Below, piece by piece: positions 9,028 through 17,827 of a stretch of DNA of 64,000 bases. Both the position numbers and the translations under genes were made by a program. The notes beneath the pieces were generated by a model that did no database searches, was not told the DNA's origin, and saw nothing but the letters and a program-made list of their open reading frames with translations. The stretch is from contig NZ_BCYT01000002.1 in NCBI RefSeq assembly GCF_001598335.1, positions 62,001 through 126,000 of the forward strand, read 5' to 3'. The stretch is from Sphingobium abikonense NBRC 16140. GTDB taxonomy: Bacteria > Pseudomonadota > Alphaproteobacteria > Sphingomonadales > Sphingomonadaceae. The number at the start of each line of letters is the position of its first letter. The first letter of the stretch is position 1.

Positions 9028-10707
9028 TTATTTTGCCGCCTTACGCGCCTGCGGTGCGAAAAGATCGCCGAAAAAGTCGTTCTGGAACCACAGCGGCGGG
9101 GTGTCGGCGTCGGCCATGGCGCGTGTGATGCGGTAATTGGCCTGCGCAAAACGCGCGCCGGCCTGCCAGTCGATCTTCTGGTTCATATCGTCACCGGGAT
9201 GGTGATAGGCGCCGGACAGGAAATCGCCCCATGCCTTTTCGCCGCCATTTGCATAGCCGGTGGCAAGGAAAACGGCGGGGACGCCCTGCTTCACGAACAT
9301 ATAATGGTCCGACCGCACGAAGATGCTTTCCTGCGGCATCGGGTCGGGGGACAGGCTGACGCCCATGGGCTTGACCGCCTGCGCGACGATGGGGCCGAGC
9401 GTGGAATGATCCGCGCCAAAGGCGATGACGTCGGTGAAGGGGTAGAGCAGCAGCGGCATGTCGAGATCGACATTGCCGACGATCTGACGAATGGGGACCG
9501 AGGGGTGACGGGCGAAATAGTCGGCGCCCAGCAGGCCCTTTTCCTCACCGGTCGATGCCAGGAAGATGATCGACCGGCGCGGCCTGTGGGGCGCCATGGC
9601 CATTGCGCGCGCGACTTCCAGCATCGTGGCGATGCCCGCACCATTGTCGAGCGCGCCATTGTTGATGCGGTCCTTCTCCGCGGGTTCGCCGGGCTTTTCC
9701 GGGCTGGCGCCGATATGGTCGAGATGGGCGGACAGGACGACATATTCGTCCTTCAGCACTGGGTCGCTGCCGGGCAGGATGGCGACGACATTGGGGCTGG
9801 TGACGCGCTGGCTGGCGCTGTCGGACTGAATGCGCACGCTGGTCTTGAGCGCGAAGCCCTTGGGCTTGCCGCCCTTGCGATTGGCGAGTTTGCGGATCGC
9901 GGCGATGCTTTGCGGCGCGCCCGCAAAAACGGCCTGGGCGGCCGGGTCGTTGAGCGCCGCGCCGGCGCGGATGCCCGGTGCCTGGTCGAAGGGCTCGCCT
10001 TCGGGCGATACCCAGGTGAAATCGGGTTCGTCGGCGAACTGCACCATGCGCGCCCAGGGCCGCGCCTTCATTGACTGGAGCGTGCCGATCGACAGCATGC
10101 CGATCGCGCCATGCTCTTCCGCGATCATTGCCTTGGTCGCCGACAGATGCGCGCCTTCCTCGCTTGGCAAGCCCTTGGGGTAGCCGCGTAGGGTGACGAC
10201 GATCTTGCCCTTCACATCCAGCCCGGCATAGTCGTTCAGCCCGAGGCGCTGATTTTCCAGGCCATAGCCGACGAAAACCAGCGGCGCGCGCACGTCCAGC
10301 CGCGGCTGCGCCGCATTCATGCCGATCAGCACGTCACCGGCATGGGTGAAACTCTGGTCACCCGCAGGGCCGGAGACAGTGAGGGTCGCCGGCGTCGATG
10401 TCCGTTCCGTCTTCTGGAAGGTGATGCGCTGCAGCCATCTGCGCCCCTGTCCATCGGCGTCGCCGGCGGGCTTGAGGCCCATGCCATCAAACTGGCTGGC
10501 GACATAGCGGGCGGCGATCTCATGCCCCTCACTGCCGGTGTCGCGGCCCTTGAGCAGATCGTCGGCCAGGAATTCGACATGGGCGCGCATCGCGGCCGGG
10601 GTGAAGACCGGATCGGTGGTCGCTGGCCGGTCGGGCGATTGCGCGGGCAGGGTGGCAGGCAGGATCAGGGCGAGCGCGGCGGCCGACAGGGACAGGCGTT
10701 TGATCAA
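9028..10707 (-). CDS. Secreted M28-family zinc peptidase
   Basis: About 559 residues from TTG 10707, chosen because the signal peptide begins right there (IKRLSLSAAALALILPATLPAQS); no ATG gives a sensible N-terminus, and the frame extends upstream to 10773. The M28 di-zinc centre is complete: H328-L-D330, D354 in LDNGAG, catalytic E388 and E389 in TGEEKG, D416 in NVDLDM, and a final His in RSDHYMF. The region about 130-290 is likely a PA-type insert. Such enzymes are exported aminopeptidases. It is divergent from the M16 peptidase gene at 10872. Confidence 0.9.
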   Translation of the reverse strand: MIKRLSLSAAALALILPATLPAQSPDRPATTDPVFTPAAMRAHVEFLADDLLKGRDTGSEGHEIAARYVASQFDGMGLKPAGDADGQGRRWLQRITFQKTERTSTPATLTVSGPAGDQSFTHAGDVLIGMNAAQPRLDVRAPLVFVGYGLENQRLGLNDYAGLDVKGKIVVTLRGYPKGLPSEEGAHLSATKAMIAEEHGAIGMLSIGTLQSMKARPWARMVQFADEPDFTWVSPEGEPFDQAPGIRAGAALNDPAAQAVFAGAPQSIAAIRKLANRKGGKPKGFALKTSVRIQSDSASQRVTSPNVVAILPGSDPVLKDEYVVLSAHLDHIGASPEKPGEPAEKDRINNGALDNGAGIATMLEVARAMAMAPHRPRRSIIFLASTGEEKGLLGADYFARHPSVPIRQIVGNVDLDMPLLLYPFTDVIAFGADHSTLGPIVAQAVKPMGVSLSPDPMPQESIFVRSDHYMFVKQGVPAVFLATGYANGGEKAWGDFLSGAYHHPGDDMNQKIDWQAGARFAQANYRITRAMADADTPPLWFQNDFFGDLFAPQARKAAK

Positions 10708-10871
10708 GGGATTGGGCTTTCTGCTGAACGGATATGTTGCGCAGGATTGCCGTCCCGCAGGGCCGCTGTCCACCCTTTGCGTATTGCGCGCCTATCACGC
10801 CTCGCTATGGTGCATGTCCTTCGGACGCGTTCGCGTTCCATGGTCCATATGCTCCTGCCAGAGGCCCTTCC

Positions 10872-13754
10872 ATGACCCTATCTTCCCTGTCGCGCCGCCT
10901 GCCCCTGCTGATCGGCCTGTCGGCGATCGCGCTGATGCCGAGCCTGCCCGCCGCCGCGCAGGCGACCGCTGCAAGCGCCGCGCCCGCACCCTTGTCCAGC
11001 CTCGTGGCCAAGGTCGACATTCCCTATGAGGAATTCACGCTGAAGAATGGCCTGCGCGTCATCGTCCATACCGACCGCAAGGCGCCGGTCGTCGCCGTGT
11101 CGGTCTGGTATCATGTCGGGTCGCGCTATGAGCCGGCGGGCAAGACGGGCTTTGCCCATTTGTTCGAACATCTGATGTTCTATGGCTCGGAAAATGCCGA
11201 CGGGCCTTTTTTCGGTCGCTTGGAGGATATCGGCGCGACCGACTGGAACGGCACGACCTGGTTTGACCGCACCAATTATTTCGAGACGGTGCCGACCGGC
11301 GCGCTTGATCGGGCGCTGTTCCTGGAAAGCGACCGCATGGGGCATCTGCTGGGCGCGGTGACGCAAGTGAAGCTGGATACGCAACGCGGCGTCGTGCAGA
11401 ACGAAAAGCGGATGGGCGAAAATGAGCCCTATGGCCTGGTGGAATATGCGCAGCTCGCCGCGCTGATGCCCGAAGGCCATCCCTATCGCCATTCGACCAT
11501 CGGGTCGATGGCGGACCTCAATGCCGCGAGCCTGGCCGACGTGCAGATGTGGTTCAAGACCCATTATGGCCCGAACAACGCCGTGCTGGTGCTGGCCGGC
11601 GATATCGACGCGGCGACGGCGAAGGCGAAGGTCGAGAAATGGTTCGGCAACATCCCGGCCGGCCCCGCGCCGCAGGATGTGGACGCCAGCGTGCCCACTC
11701 TGGCGAAGGACGCCGAAGTGATGATGCACGACAATGTCGCGGCCACGCGCCTTTATCGTAATTGGGTGGTGCCCGGCGTCAATTCGGCCGACCTGCCGCA
11801 GCTGGACCTGGCGCTGGCGGTGTTCGGCGGTCTGGGCTCCTCCCGGCTGGACAATGCGCTGGTGCGGGACGAGAAGGTGGCGGTCGGTGTCAAGGCCAGC
11901 GTGCAGCCGTTCGAGAAGCTGAGCCTCGCCGAGATTACGGTGGACGTGAAACCGGGCGTCGATCCGGTGGCGGTAGGCAAGCGGCTGGACCAGTTGCTGG
12001 CCGATTACCTGACCAACGGGCCAAGCGCCGATGAAGTGCAGCGCGCCGCGACGCGCCAGCTGTCGGGCACGATCGGGGGGCTGGAAAAGGTGGGCGGCTT
12101 CACCGGCAAGGCGGTGACGCTGGCCGAAGGGGCTGTCTATTCCGACGATCCGGCCAAATATAAGAAGGACCTGGCGATCTACGCCGCCGCGACGCCGCAG
12201 AGTGTGGCGGCGGCGGCGCGCAAATGGCTGGGCCGGCCGGTGCTGCGCCTGACCGTCGCGCCGGGCGAGCGGAGCGCTGCGGATAATGCGCTGGCGGGCA
12301 ATGTGAAGGCAGAAGGCGCAACGCATCAGCCAGCGCATTTTCGCGATCCCGCCGCGTCGGCTCCGGCTGCCGCGACGCCGCCGACCCCCACCAGAATCGC
12401 CGAGCCGCCGATCGAACCGGTCAAGGACCTCGACTTTCCTGACGTCGAACATGCCACATTGAAGAACGGCATCCCCGTCGTCTTCGCGCGGCGCGACGCT
12501 GTGCCGACGGTTCGCGTGTCGGTGGCGTTCGACGCGGGGAATGCCGCCGATGACAAGGCGAAGCTGGGGACCGCGGGCCTGACGGCCGCGCTGCTGGACG
12601 AAGGCACCACGACGCGGTCGTCGATCGAGATTGCCGAAGAGCAGGAACGGTTGGGCGCGGCGATCAGCGCGGCCAACAGCATGGACAGCACGACCGTTGG
12701 GCTGTTCGCGCTCAAGCCCAATCTGGACGCGTCGCTGGGCCTGCTGGCCGATGTGATCCGCAATCCCGCCTTCCGCCCCGAGGAGGTCGAACGGCTGCGC
12801 GGGCAGATGTTGACCCGCATCGCGGCGGAAAAGACTGAACCGATGGCGATCGCGCAGCGCATGCTGCCGCCGCTGCTTTATGGGCAGGCGCATCCCTATG
12901 GCATCCCCTTCACCGGATCGGGGACGGAGAGCGGCGTGAAGGCCGTGACCCGGGCGGACCTGACCGCTTTTCATGACGCATGGATGCGTCCCGACAATGC
13001 GACCATCTTTGTCGCTGGCGACACGACGCTGGCGGAAATGATGCCGCTGCTCGAAAAGCGGTTCGGCGACTGGAAGGCGCCGGCGGCGCAGAAGGGGACC
13101 AAGCTGTTCCGCATGGACAGGATGATGCGCCCGTCGCGCATCGTGCTGATCGACAAGCCGCAAAGCCCGCAATCGCTGATCCTGGCGGGCGTGCTGACCA
13201 ACAAGGCGGGCACTGACAATCCGGTGACGCTGCTGACCGCGAACGAGGTGCTGGGCGGCAGCACGACGTCGCGCCTGACGATGGACCTGCGCGAAACCAA
13301 GGGATGGGCCTATGGCGCGGGCACCGCTCTGCCGGGCGTCAAGGAAACGATCCCGTTGCTGGTCTACGCTCCGGTGCAGACCGACAAGACCGGCGAATCG
13401 ATCATCGCCGCGCGGCAGGATGTGAAGGACTATCTCACCACCAAGGGCACGACCCAGGCCGAGCGCGACCAGACGATCAACAGCCAGATATTGTCCCTGC
13501 CCGGCAGCTTCGAGACATCGTCGGAATTGCTGGGCGCGATGATGCGCAACCATCTGATCGGCCGGCCGGACGATTATTATGAGACGCTGCCCAAGACCTA
13601 TCGCGCGATGACCCCCGCCGACATGGACAAGGCCGCACGGGAGTCGATCAACCCCGACAATCTGATCTGGGTCGTGGTGGGCGACGTCAAACAGGTGCGG
13701 CCGCAGCTTGACGCGGTGGGGCTGCCGGTGGAAATGGGCACATTGGCTGATTGA
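10872..13754 (+). CDS. Secreted M16-family zinc peptidase (two-module)
   Basis: 960 residues from ATG 10872, preceded by AGAGG. Signal peptide 1-30 (LPAAAQ). First M16 module: inverted zinc motif H96-L-F-E99-H100 with the downstream glutamate in VVQNEKRMGENEP. The second module (about 520-950) has the same fold (LGTAGLTAALLDEGT) but no HxxEH, as expected for the inactive half of pitrilysin-like proteins. A proline/alanine-rich linker around 490-520 joins the two. It degrades peptides in the periplasm. The M28 peptidase is divergent; together they suggest a peptide-degrading pair. Confidence 0.93.
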   Translation: MTLSSLSRRLPLLIGLSAIALMPSLPAAAQATAASAAPAPLSSLVAKVDIPYEEFTLKNGLRVIVHTDRKAPVVAVSVWYHVGSRYEPAGKTGFAHLFEHLMFYGSENADGPFFGRLEDIGATDWNGTTWFDRTNYFETVPTGALDRALFLESDRMGHLLGAVTQVKLDTQRGVVQNEKRMGENEPYGLVEYAQLAALMPEGHPYRHSTIGSMADLNAASLADVQMWFKTHYGPNNAVLVLAGDIDAATAKAKVEKWFGNIPAGPAPQDVDASVPTLAKDAEVMMHDNVAATRLYRNWVVPGVNSADLPQLDLALAVFGGLGSSRLDNALVRDEKVAVGVKASVQPFEKLSLAEITVDVKPGVDPVAVGKRLDQLLADYLTNGPSADEVQRAATRQLSGTIGGLEKVGGFTGKAVTLAEGAVYSDDPAKYKKDLAIYAAATPQSVAAAARKWLGRPVLRLTVAPGERSAADNALAGNVKAEGATHQPAHFRDPAASAPAAATPPTPTRIAEPPIEPVKDLDFPDVEHATLKNGIPVVFARRDAVPTVRVSVAFDAGNAADDKAKLGTAGLTAALLDEGTTTRSSIEIAEEQERLGAAISAANSMDSTTVGLFALKPNLDASLGLLADVIRNPAFRPEEVERLRGQMLTRIAAEKTEPMAIAQRMLPPLLYGQAHPYGIPFTGSGTESGVKAVTRADLTAFHDAWMRPDNATIFVAGDTTLAEMMPLLEKRFGDWKAPAAQKGTKLFRMDRMMRPSRIVLIDKPQSPQSLILAGVLTNKAGTDNPVTLLTANEVLGGSTTSRLTMDLRETKGWAYGAGTALPGVKETIPLLVYAPVQTDKTGESIIAARQDVKDYLTTKGTTQAERDQTINSQILSLPGSFETSSELLGAMMRNHLIGRPDDYYETLPKTYRAMTPADMDKAARESINPDNLIWVVVGDVKQVRPQLDAVGLPVEMGTLAD

Positions 13755-13777
13755 CGCCAACGTAAAGGAGAATCGAT

Positions 13778-14077
13778 ATGGCAGTGGATGGCGCTTATGA
13801 CTGCGTGGCCAAGACGCCGATGGGTGACCAGAAGGGCGTCTTCACCGTCGTCAGCAGTGGCGACCGGTTCAACGGCACCTTTGCCGGGATGATGGGATCG
13901 CTCGACGTGGTCGACGGCAAGGTCGATGGCGACACGCTGACCTGGAAGATGGAAATGACCATGCCGATGCCGATGACGCTGGAATGCGAGGCGGAAGTGG
14001 CGGGCGACGCCATCACCGGCACGATGCAGCTCGGCGCGTTCGGCGCGTCGGCTTTCAACGGGACCCGCCGGGCCTGA
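13778..14077 (+). CDS. Small conserved hypothetical protein
   Basis: Ninety-nine residues from ATG 13778 with an AAAGGAG ribosome site. No signal peptide or membrane segment. The sequence alternates short hydrophobic and charged stretches with glycine turns (VVSSGDRFNGTFAG, VVDGKVDGDTLTWKM), predicting a small all-beta fold; two cysteines (C9 and one in LECEAEV). It ends in FNGTRRA. It lies 23 bases after the M16 gene and may be co-transcribed. I do not recognise the family. Confidence 0.7.
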   Translation: MAVDGAYDCVAKTPMGDQKGVFTVVSSGDRFNGTFAGMMGSLDVVDGKVDGDTLTWKMEMTMPMPMTLECEAEVAGDAITGTMQLGAFGASAFNGTRRA

Positions 14078-14093
14078 CCTGATCCGAATTGGT

Positions 14094-14116
14094 CGGGCCG
14101 GATTGATTCCGGCCCG
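14094..14116 (+). terminator. Hairpin after the M16/small-protein unit
   Basis: CGGGCCGGA (14094-14102) and TCCGGCCCG (14108-14116) form a perfect 9-bp stem with a 5-base loop. No T tract follows, so it may be a Rho-assisted end or simply an mRNA 3' stabiliser. Confidence 0.4.
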
Positions 14117-14180
14117 GCGACGGATTGTGATTTGCGCATCTGCGACAGCAAAGATGACAAGTGCAAAGATTGCCCAAAAT

Positions 14181-14200
14181 CATTAGTTAGCTAGCTAATG
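14181..14200. promoter_or_regulatory. Near-palindrome overlapping the marR start codon (candidate operator)
   Basis: Bases 14181-14200 read CATTAG-TTAG-CTAG-CTAATG, a palindrome with one mismatched pair. Its last three bases are the ATG of the MarR gene. A MarR dimer bound here would block its own gene and the efflux genes behind it. There is no purine-rich ribosome site before the ATG, so the mRNA may be leaderless. Confidence 0.5.
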
Positions 14201-14653
14201 ACGAACCCTCTCGACGATCCCCGCCGCGCATTGGCGCACAAGATGGCCCCGGTTGCGCGGCAGTGGCGGCAATTGGCGGACGATGCGCTGGCGCAATTCG
14301 GCGTGTCCAACAGTGCCGGATGGTGCCTGATCCATATCGACCGGATGGGGTCCGATGTGCGGCAGGCGGACCTGGCCGATGCGCTGGACATTCGCCAGCC
14401 CTCGCTGGTGCGTACGCTGGATGGTTTGCAGGCGAGCGGTTTCGTGGCGCGGGCGGCGCACCCGGGCGACAGGCGATCCAACATCATTACCCTGACGCCC
14501 GCCGGGCGCGATCTGGTGGGAGGGATCGAACAGAAGCTGGGCCTATTGCGCGACCATTTGCTGCGCGACATTCCCGACGAGGCGATCGAGATCATGGTCG
14601 AGCTGCTCGACCTGATCGGGCAACGCATCGCCGAGAAACGCAACCAGGCATGA
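14198..14653 (+). CDS. MarR-family transcriptional regulator
   Basis: 151 residues with the MarR layout: helix 1 (RALAHKMAPVARQWRQLADD), a winged helix-turn-helix about 50-105 (QADLADALDIRQPSLVRTLDGLQASGFVAR, then AHPGDRRSNIITLTPAGRD, the conserved D-R wing), and a C-terminal dimerisation helix. It would repress the downstream efflux operon and release on binding an aromatic acid or drug, as MarR proteins commonly do. Its stop codon overlaps the next start (ATGA at 14650), so it is translated with the pump. Ligand unknown. Confidence 0.93.
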   Translation: MTNPLDDPRRALAHKMAPVARQWRQLADDALAQFGVSNSAGWCLIHIDRMGSDVRQADLADALDIRQPSLVRTLDGLQASGFVARAAHPGDRRSNIITLTPAGRDLVGGIEQKLGLLRDHLLRDIPDEAIEIMVELLDLIGQRIAEKRNQA

Positions 14654-16716
14654 GCGGCCGCCCGCTGGGCGAGGCGATCGGCCTGCCGGCCGCGCTGTTT
14701 TCGCTCAAATGTCTGATGGCCGCGATGCTGGCGCTGTTCCTCGCCTTTCATATCGGGCTGGAGCGGCCCTATTGGGCGTTTCTGACCAGCTATATCGTCG
14801 CCCAGCCGCTTGCCGGAGCGGTGATCTCCAAGGCGGTGTTTCGCGCAATCGGCACACTGGTCGGCGCGATCTTTTCCGTGGCGGTCGTGCCGCTGTTGGT
14901 CAATGCACCCGAATTGTTGTCGCTCGCGATGGCATCCTGGCTGGGGCTGTGCGTGTTCGTGTCGTTGCTCGACCGGACCCCGCGTTCCTATATGTTCGTG
15001 CTGGCGGGCTATACCGCCTGCCTGATCGTGTTTCCTGACGTGGATTCGCCCCAGACCATCTTCACCGTGGCGTCGCTGCGCGTGCAGGAGATCATGCTTG
15101 GTATCCTGAGTGGCACGTTGGTGCATGGCGTGGTGTTGCCCGGATCGATCACCGGCGTCCTGCTGGGCCGGGTCGAGGCGATCCTGCGCGACGCGGAACG
15201 CTGGTCGCGCGACGCCATCGCCACTGATCCGGTGCCAGGGCTGGACGCCGAGCGTCGCAGACTGGCGCAGGACGTGACCGAGTTGCACCAGATGTCGGTC
15301 CACCTGCCTTTCGACATCAGCCGGCTGGCGCCCCGCGTCCGCACCGTGCGGGCATTGCAGGACCAGCTGTCGATGCTGCTGCCGCTGGGCGCGGCGGTCG
15401 AGGATCGTCTGGCGCAGCTGAAGGTCGCCAATGGTGGCGTTGTGCCGGCGCCGATCGAAGCGCTGATCGCCGATGTGCGCGCATGGTTGGAGACGCCGGC
15501 CCCGGATAATGCGACGCGCGCGGAGCGGACGCAGGCGCTGATAGACCGATGCCATGCGATGGAACCGCAGGCGACGGGCGACATGGGTTGGGCCGATATG
15601 ATGCGTCTTAGCCTCTATGCACGGCTGGCGACGCTGATTGCGGTCCATCGCGATTGCCGCGACCTGCTGGACCAGATGGCGACGCACCGGCGCAGCGCGG
15701 TGACGCCGCGCGTGGCCGAATTGCTGGACGGGCGGCGCAACCGCGAATTGCATCGGGACCATGCCGGGGCGCTGCGCGCCGCGTTCGGCGCCTTCCTGAC
15801 CGTGGTCATCGGCTGCGCGCTGTGGATCGGCAGCGGCTGGAAGGATGGCGGGACGGCGGTGATGCTGGCGGGCGTGTTCCTGGCGCTGTTTGCGGCGCAG
15901 GATAATCTGCTCGCGCCGCTCAAGGGATTCATGATCGGCACGATCATCGCGTCGGCGCTGGGCGCGGTCTACGGCTATGTCATCATGCCGCGCCTGGATG
16001 GCTTTGCGATGCTGGCGCTGGCCTATGCGCCGCCGCTGCTGGTGCTGGGGGCAATGATGGCCTCGCCTCGGTGGATGGGCATTGCGCTGCCCACGCTGCT
16101 GGGACTGGGCAGCCCGGTACTGCTGTCCGACCGCTATGTGAACGCCTTTGCATCCTACGCAAATGGTGCCGTGGCGCAGCTCGTTGGCATCTGGTTCGCG
16201 ATCATCATGGCGGGGTTGTTGCAATCGGCCGGCGTCGAGCGCGCGATCCGCCGCACCGTGCGCGCCGGCTGGATCGACATCGCCAACCGCGCCAATATGA
16301 AGGGCGCGCCCGACGTGCGCGCATGGGTCAACCGGATGCTGGACCGCATCGCCCTGCTGGCGCCGCGTCTGGCCGCCACGCGGCAGGATAGCGGCGCGCC
16401 CCTCTATGATGCGTTGCGCGACCTGCGCACCGGCGCCGCCATCGGGGAATTGCGCCAGCTGCGTATCGACCTCGACCCGCAAGATGGCGCGCCGCTGACG
16501 CGGGTGCTGGCGGGTGTTGGCGACCATTATCGCGCACTGGACCCGGATGCGCCCGCCCCCGCCGACCCGGCGCTGCTTTGGGCGATCGACCGCGCGATCG
16601 ACGATCTGGGCGGCCATGCGCGGCCTTCGGTCCGGCGCGATGCCGTGCTGGCGCTGGTCAGCCTGCGCCGCAACCTCTTCCCCGACGCGCCCGGCCACAG
16701 GAGAGCTGCCGCATGA
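14650..16716 (+). CDS. FUSC-family inner-membrane efflux protein (AaeB-like)
   Basis: 688 residues. The FUSC architecture is clear: an N-terminal block of six hydrophobic segments (about 15-170, with ERPYWAFLTSYIVAQPLAGAV and the family's RxxGTLVGA), a soluble helical region, then a second membrane block (about 375-520, with AFGAFLTVVIGCALWIGSGW) and a soluble tail. Family members such as E. coli AaeB export aromatic carboxylic acids. It is followed without gap by a DUF1656 protein, an HlyD adaptor and a NodT outer-membrane factor, so here it is the inner-membrane part of a complete tripartite pump. Translation is coupled on both sides by ATGA overlaps. Confidence 0.93.
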   Translation: MSGRPLGEAIGLPAALFSLKCLMAAMLALFLAFHIGLERPYWAFLTSYIVAQPLAGAVISKAVFRAIGTLVGAIFSVAVVPLLVNAPELLSLAMASWLGLCVFVSLLDRTPRSYMFVLAGYTACLIVFPDVDSPQTIFTVASLRVQEIMLGILSGTLVHGVVLPGSITGVLLGRVEAILRDAERWSRDAIATDPVPGLDAERRRLAQDVTELHQMSVHLPFDISRLAPRVRTVRALQDQLSMLLPLGAAVEDRLAQLKVANGGVVPAPIEALIADVRAWLETPAPDNATRAERTQALIDRCHAMEPQATGDMGWADMMRLSLYARLATLIAVHRDCRDLLDQMATHRRSAVTPRVAELLDGRRNRELHRDHAGALRAAFGAFLTVVIGCALWIGSGWKDGGTAVMLAGVFLALFAAQDNLLAPLKGFMIGTIIASALGAVYGYVIMPRLDGFAMLALAYAPPLLVLGAMMASPRWMGIALPTLLGLGSPVLLSDRYVNAFASYANGAVAQLVGIWFAIIMAGLLQSAGVERAIRRTVRAGWIDIANRANMKGAPDVRAWVNRMLDRIALLAPRLAATRQDSGAPLYDALRDLRTGAAIGELRQLRIDLDPQDGAPLTRVLAGVGDHYRALDPDAPAPADPALLWAIDRAIDDLGGHARPSVRRDAVLALVSLRRNLFPDAPGHRRAAA

Positions 16717-16928
16717 CCGGAGAAATCGCTCTTGGCGGCATCTATGTGCCGACGCTGTTGCTGCTGGCGCTGGTCGCGCTGGTCCTGACCTGGGTCGCGA
16801 CCCGCCTGATCGGCGCGGCTGGCCTTTATCGCTTCCTCGCCTATCGCGCCGCCGTGGACCTTAGCCTCTTCGTGCTGATCCTCTGCGGCCTTTCCATCCT
16901 CGTCCCCACCCTTGGAATCCGCTTATGA
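16713..16928 (+). CDS. DUF1656 small membrane protein (AaeX-like)
   Basis: 71 residues, start ATG 16713 overlapping the previous stop. Two hydrophobic segments (VPTLLLLALVALVLTWVATRL and DLSLFVLILCGLSILVPTL) with the family's short YRF-A-YRAAVDL region between. DUF1656 proteins accompany FUSC/HlyD pumps; their exact role is not established. Its stop overlaps the start of the adaptor gene. Confidence 0.9.
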   Translation: MTGEIALGGIYVPTLLLLALVALVLTWVATRLIGAAGLYRFLAYRAAVDLSLFVLILCGLSILVPTLGIRL

Positions 16929-17827
16929 ACCGCATTCCCGCAACGCTGATCCGCAGCGCCGCCACCATCATCCTGGTCATCGCCGCCCTGTTGGCCGCCA
17001 TATGGATGTGGAATCATTATGAGCGCAGCCCCTGGACGCGCGACGGGCGGGTGCGCGCCGATGTGGTGCGGGTGACGCCCGACATCAGCGGGCTCGTGAC
17101 GTCGGTGGCGGTCAGGGACAATCAGCAGGTGAAGGCGGGCGACCTGCTATTCGTGATCGACACGCCGCGCTACAGGCTGGCGCTGGAGGAAGCAGAGGCG
17201 CAGATCGCCAGCGCCAGGGCGACATTGGCGCAGGCGCGGCGCGAGGCGCGGCGCGACACGGCGCTGGGCGACCTGGTCGCGGCCGAAACCCATGAGCAGA
17301 ATCTGGCGCGGGTGGAGACGGCGCAGGCGGCGCTGGCCGAAGCCTTTAGCGGGCGCGACGCCGCCGCGCTGAACCTCAAACGCACGCAGGTGCGCGCGTC
17401 GGTCAACGGCGTCGTCACCAATCTGGACCTGCACCCGGGCGACTATGTCGGTGCGGGCAGCCAGGCCATGGCGCTGATCGACAGCGATTCGACGCGGGTG
17501 GAGGGCTATTTCGAGGAAACCAAGCTGCCGCTCATCTGCGTCGGCGCGCCGGTGACGGTGAAGCTGATGGGTGAGGAACGCGAGATTCACGGCCGGGTCG
17601 ACAGCATCGCCTATGGCATCAATGACGACAGCCGGTCGAATGCGGGCAATTTGCTGCCGTCGGTCGAGCCGACCTTTTCCTGGGTGCGGCTGGCGCAGCG
17701 TATTCCGGTGCGGGTGCGGCTGGACAAGGTGCCGGCGGGGCTGCGGCTGATTTCCGGGCGAACCGCGACGGTGACGGTGCAGCCGGCGGCGAAGGATGCC
17801 AAGCCGGGGGATTGCCGTCATGCGTAA
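16925..17827 (+). CDS. HlyD-type periplasmic adaptor of the FUSC pump (AaeA-like)
   Basis: 300 residues from ATG 16925 (ATGA overlap). One N-terminal membrane anchor (ATIILVIAALLAAIWMW), then the conserved SPWTRDGRVRADVVRVTPDISG beta/lipoyl half-motif, a coiled-coil hairpin rich in A, E and R (about 80-150), the second lipoyl half (VRASVNGVVTNLDLHPGDYV) and a beta-barrel domain. It links the inner-membrane FUSC protein to the NodT outer-membrane factor. Confidence 0.93.
   Translation: MNRIPATLIRSAATIILVIAALLAAIWMWNHYERSPWTRDGRVRADVVRVTPDISGLVTSVAVRDNQQVKAGDLLFVIDTPRYRLALEEAEAQIASARATLAQARREARRDTALGDLVAAETHEQNLARVETAQAALAEAFSGRDAAALNLKRTQVRASVNGVVTNLDLHPGDYVGAGSQAMALIDSDSTRVEGYFEETKLPLICVGAPVTVKLMGEEREIHGRVDSIAYGINDDSRSNAGNLLPSVEPTFSWVRLAQRIPVRVRLDKVPAGLRLISGRTATVTVQPAAKDAKPGDCRHA

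Noticed and set aside
10878..13760. 960-codon open frame antisense to the M16 peptidase
   Set aside because: Histidine/arginine-rich artefact of high GC; the sense strand has HxxEH and a signal peptide.
14191..16698. 835-codon antisense frame over the FUSC gene
   Set aside because: Low-complexity, Gln/Arg/His-rich translation without motifs; the sense gene has membrane helices and overlapping neighbours.
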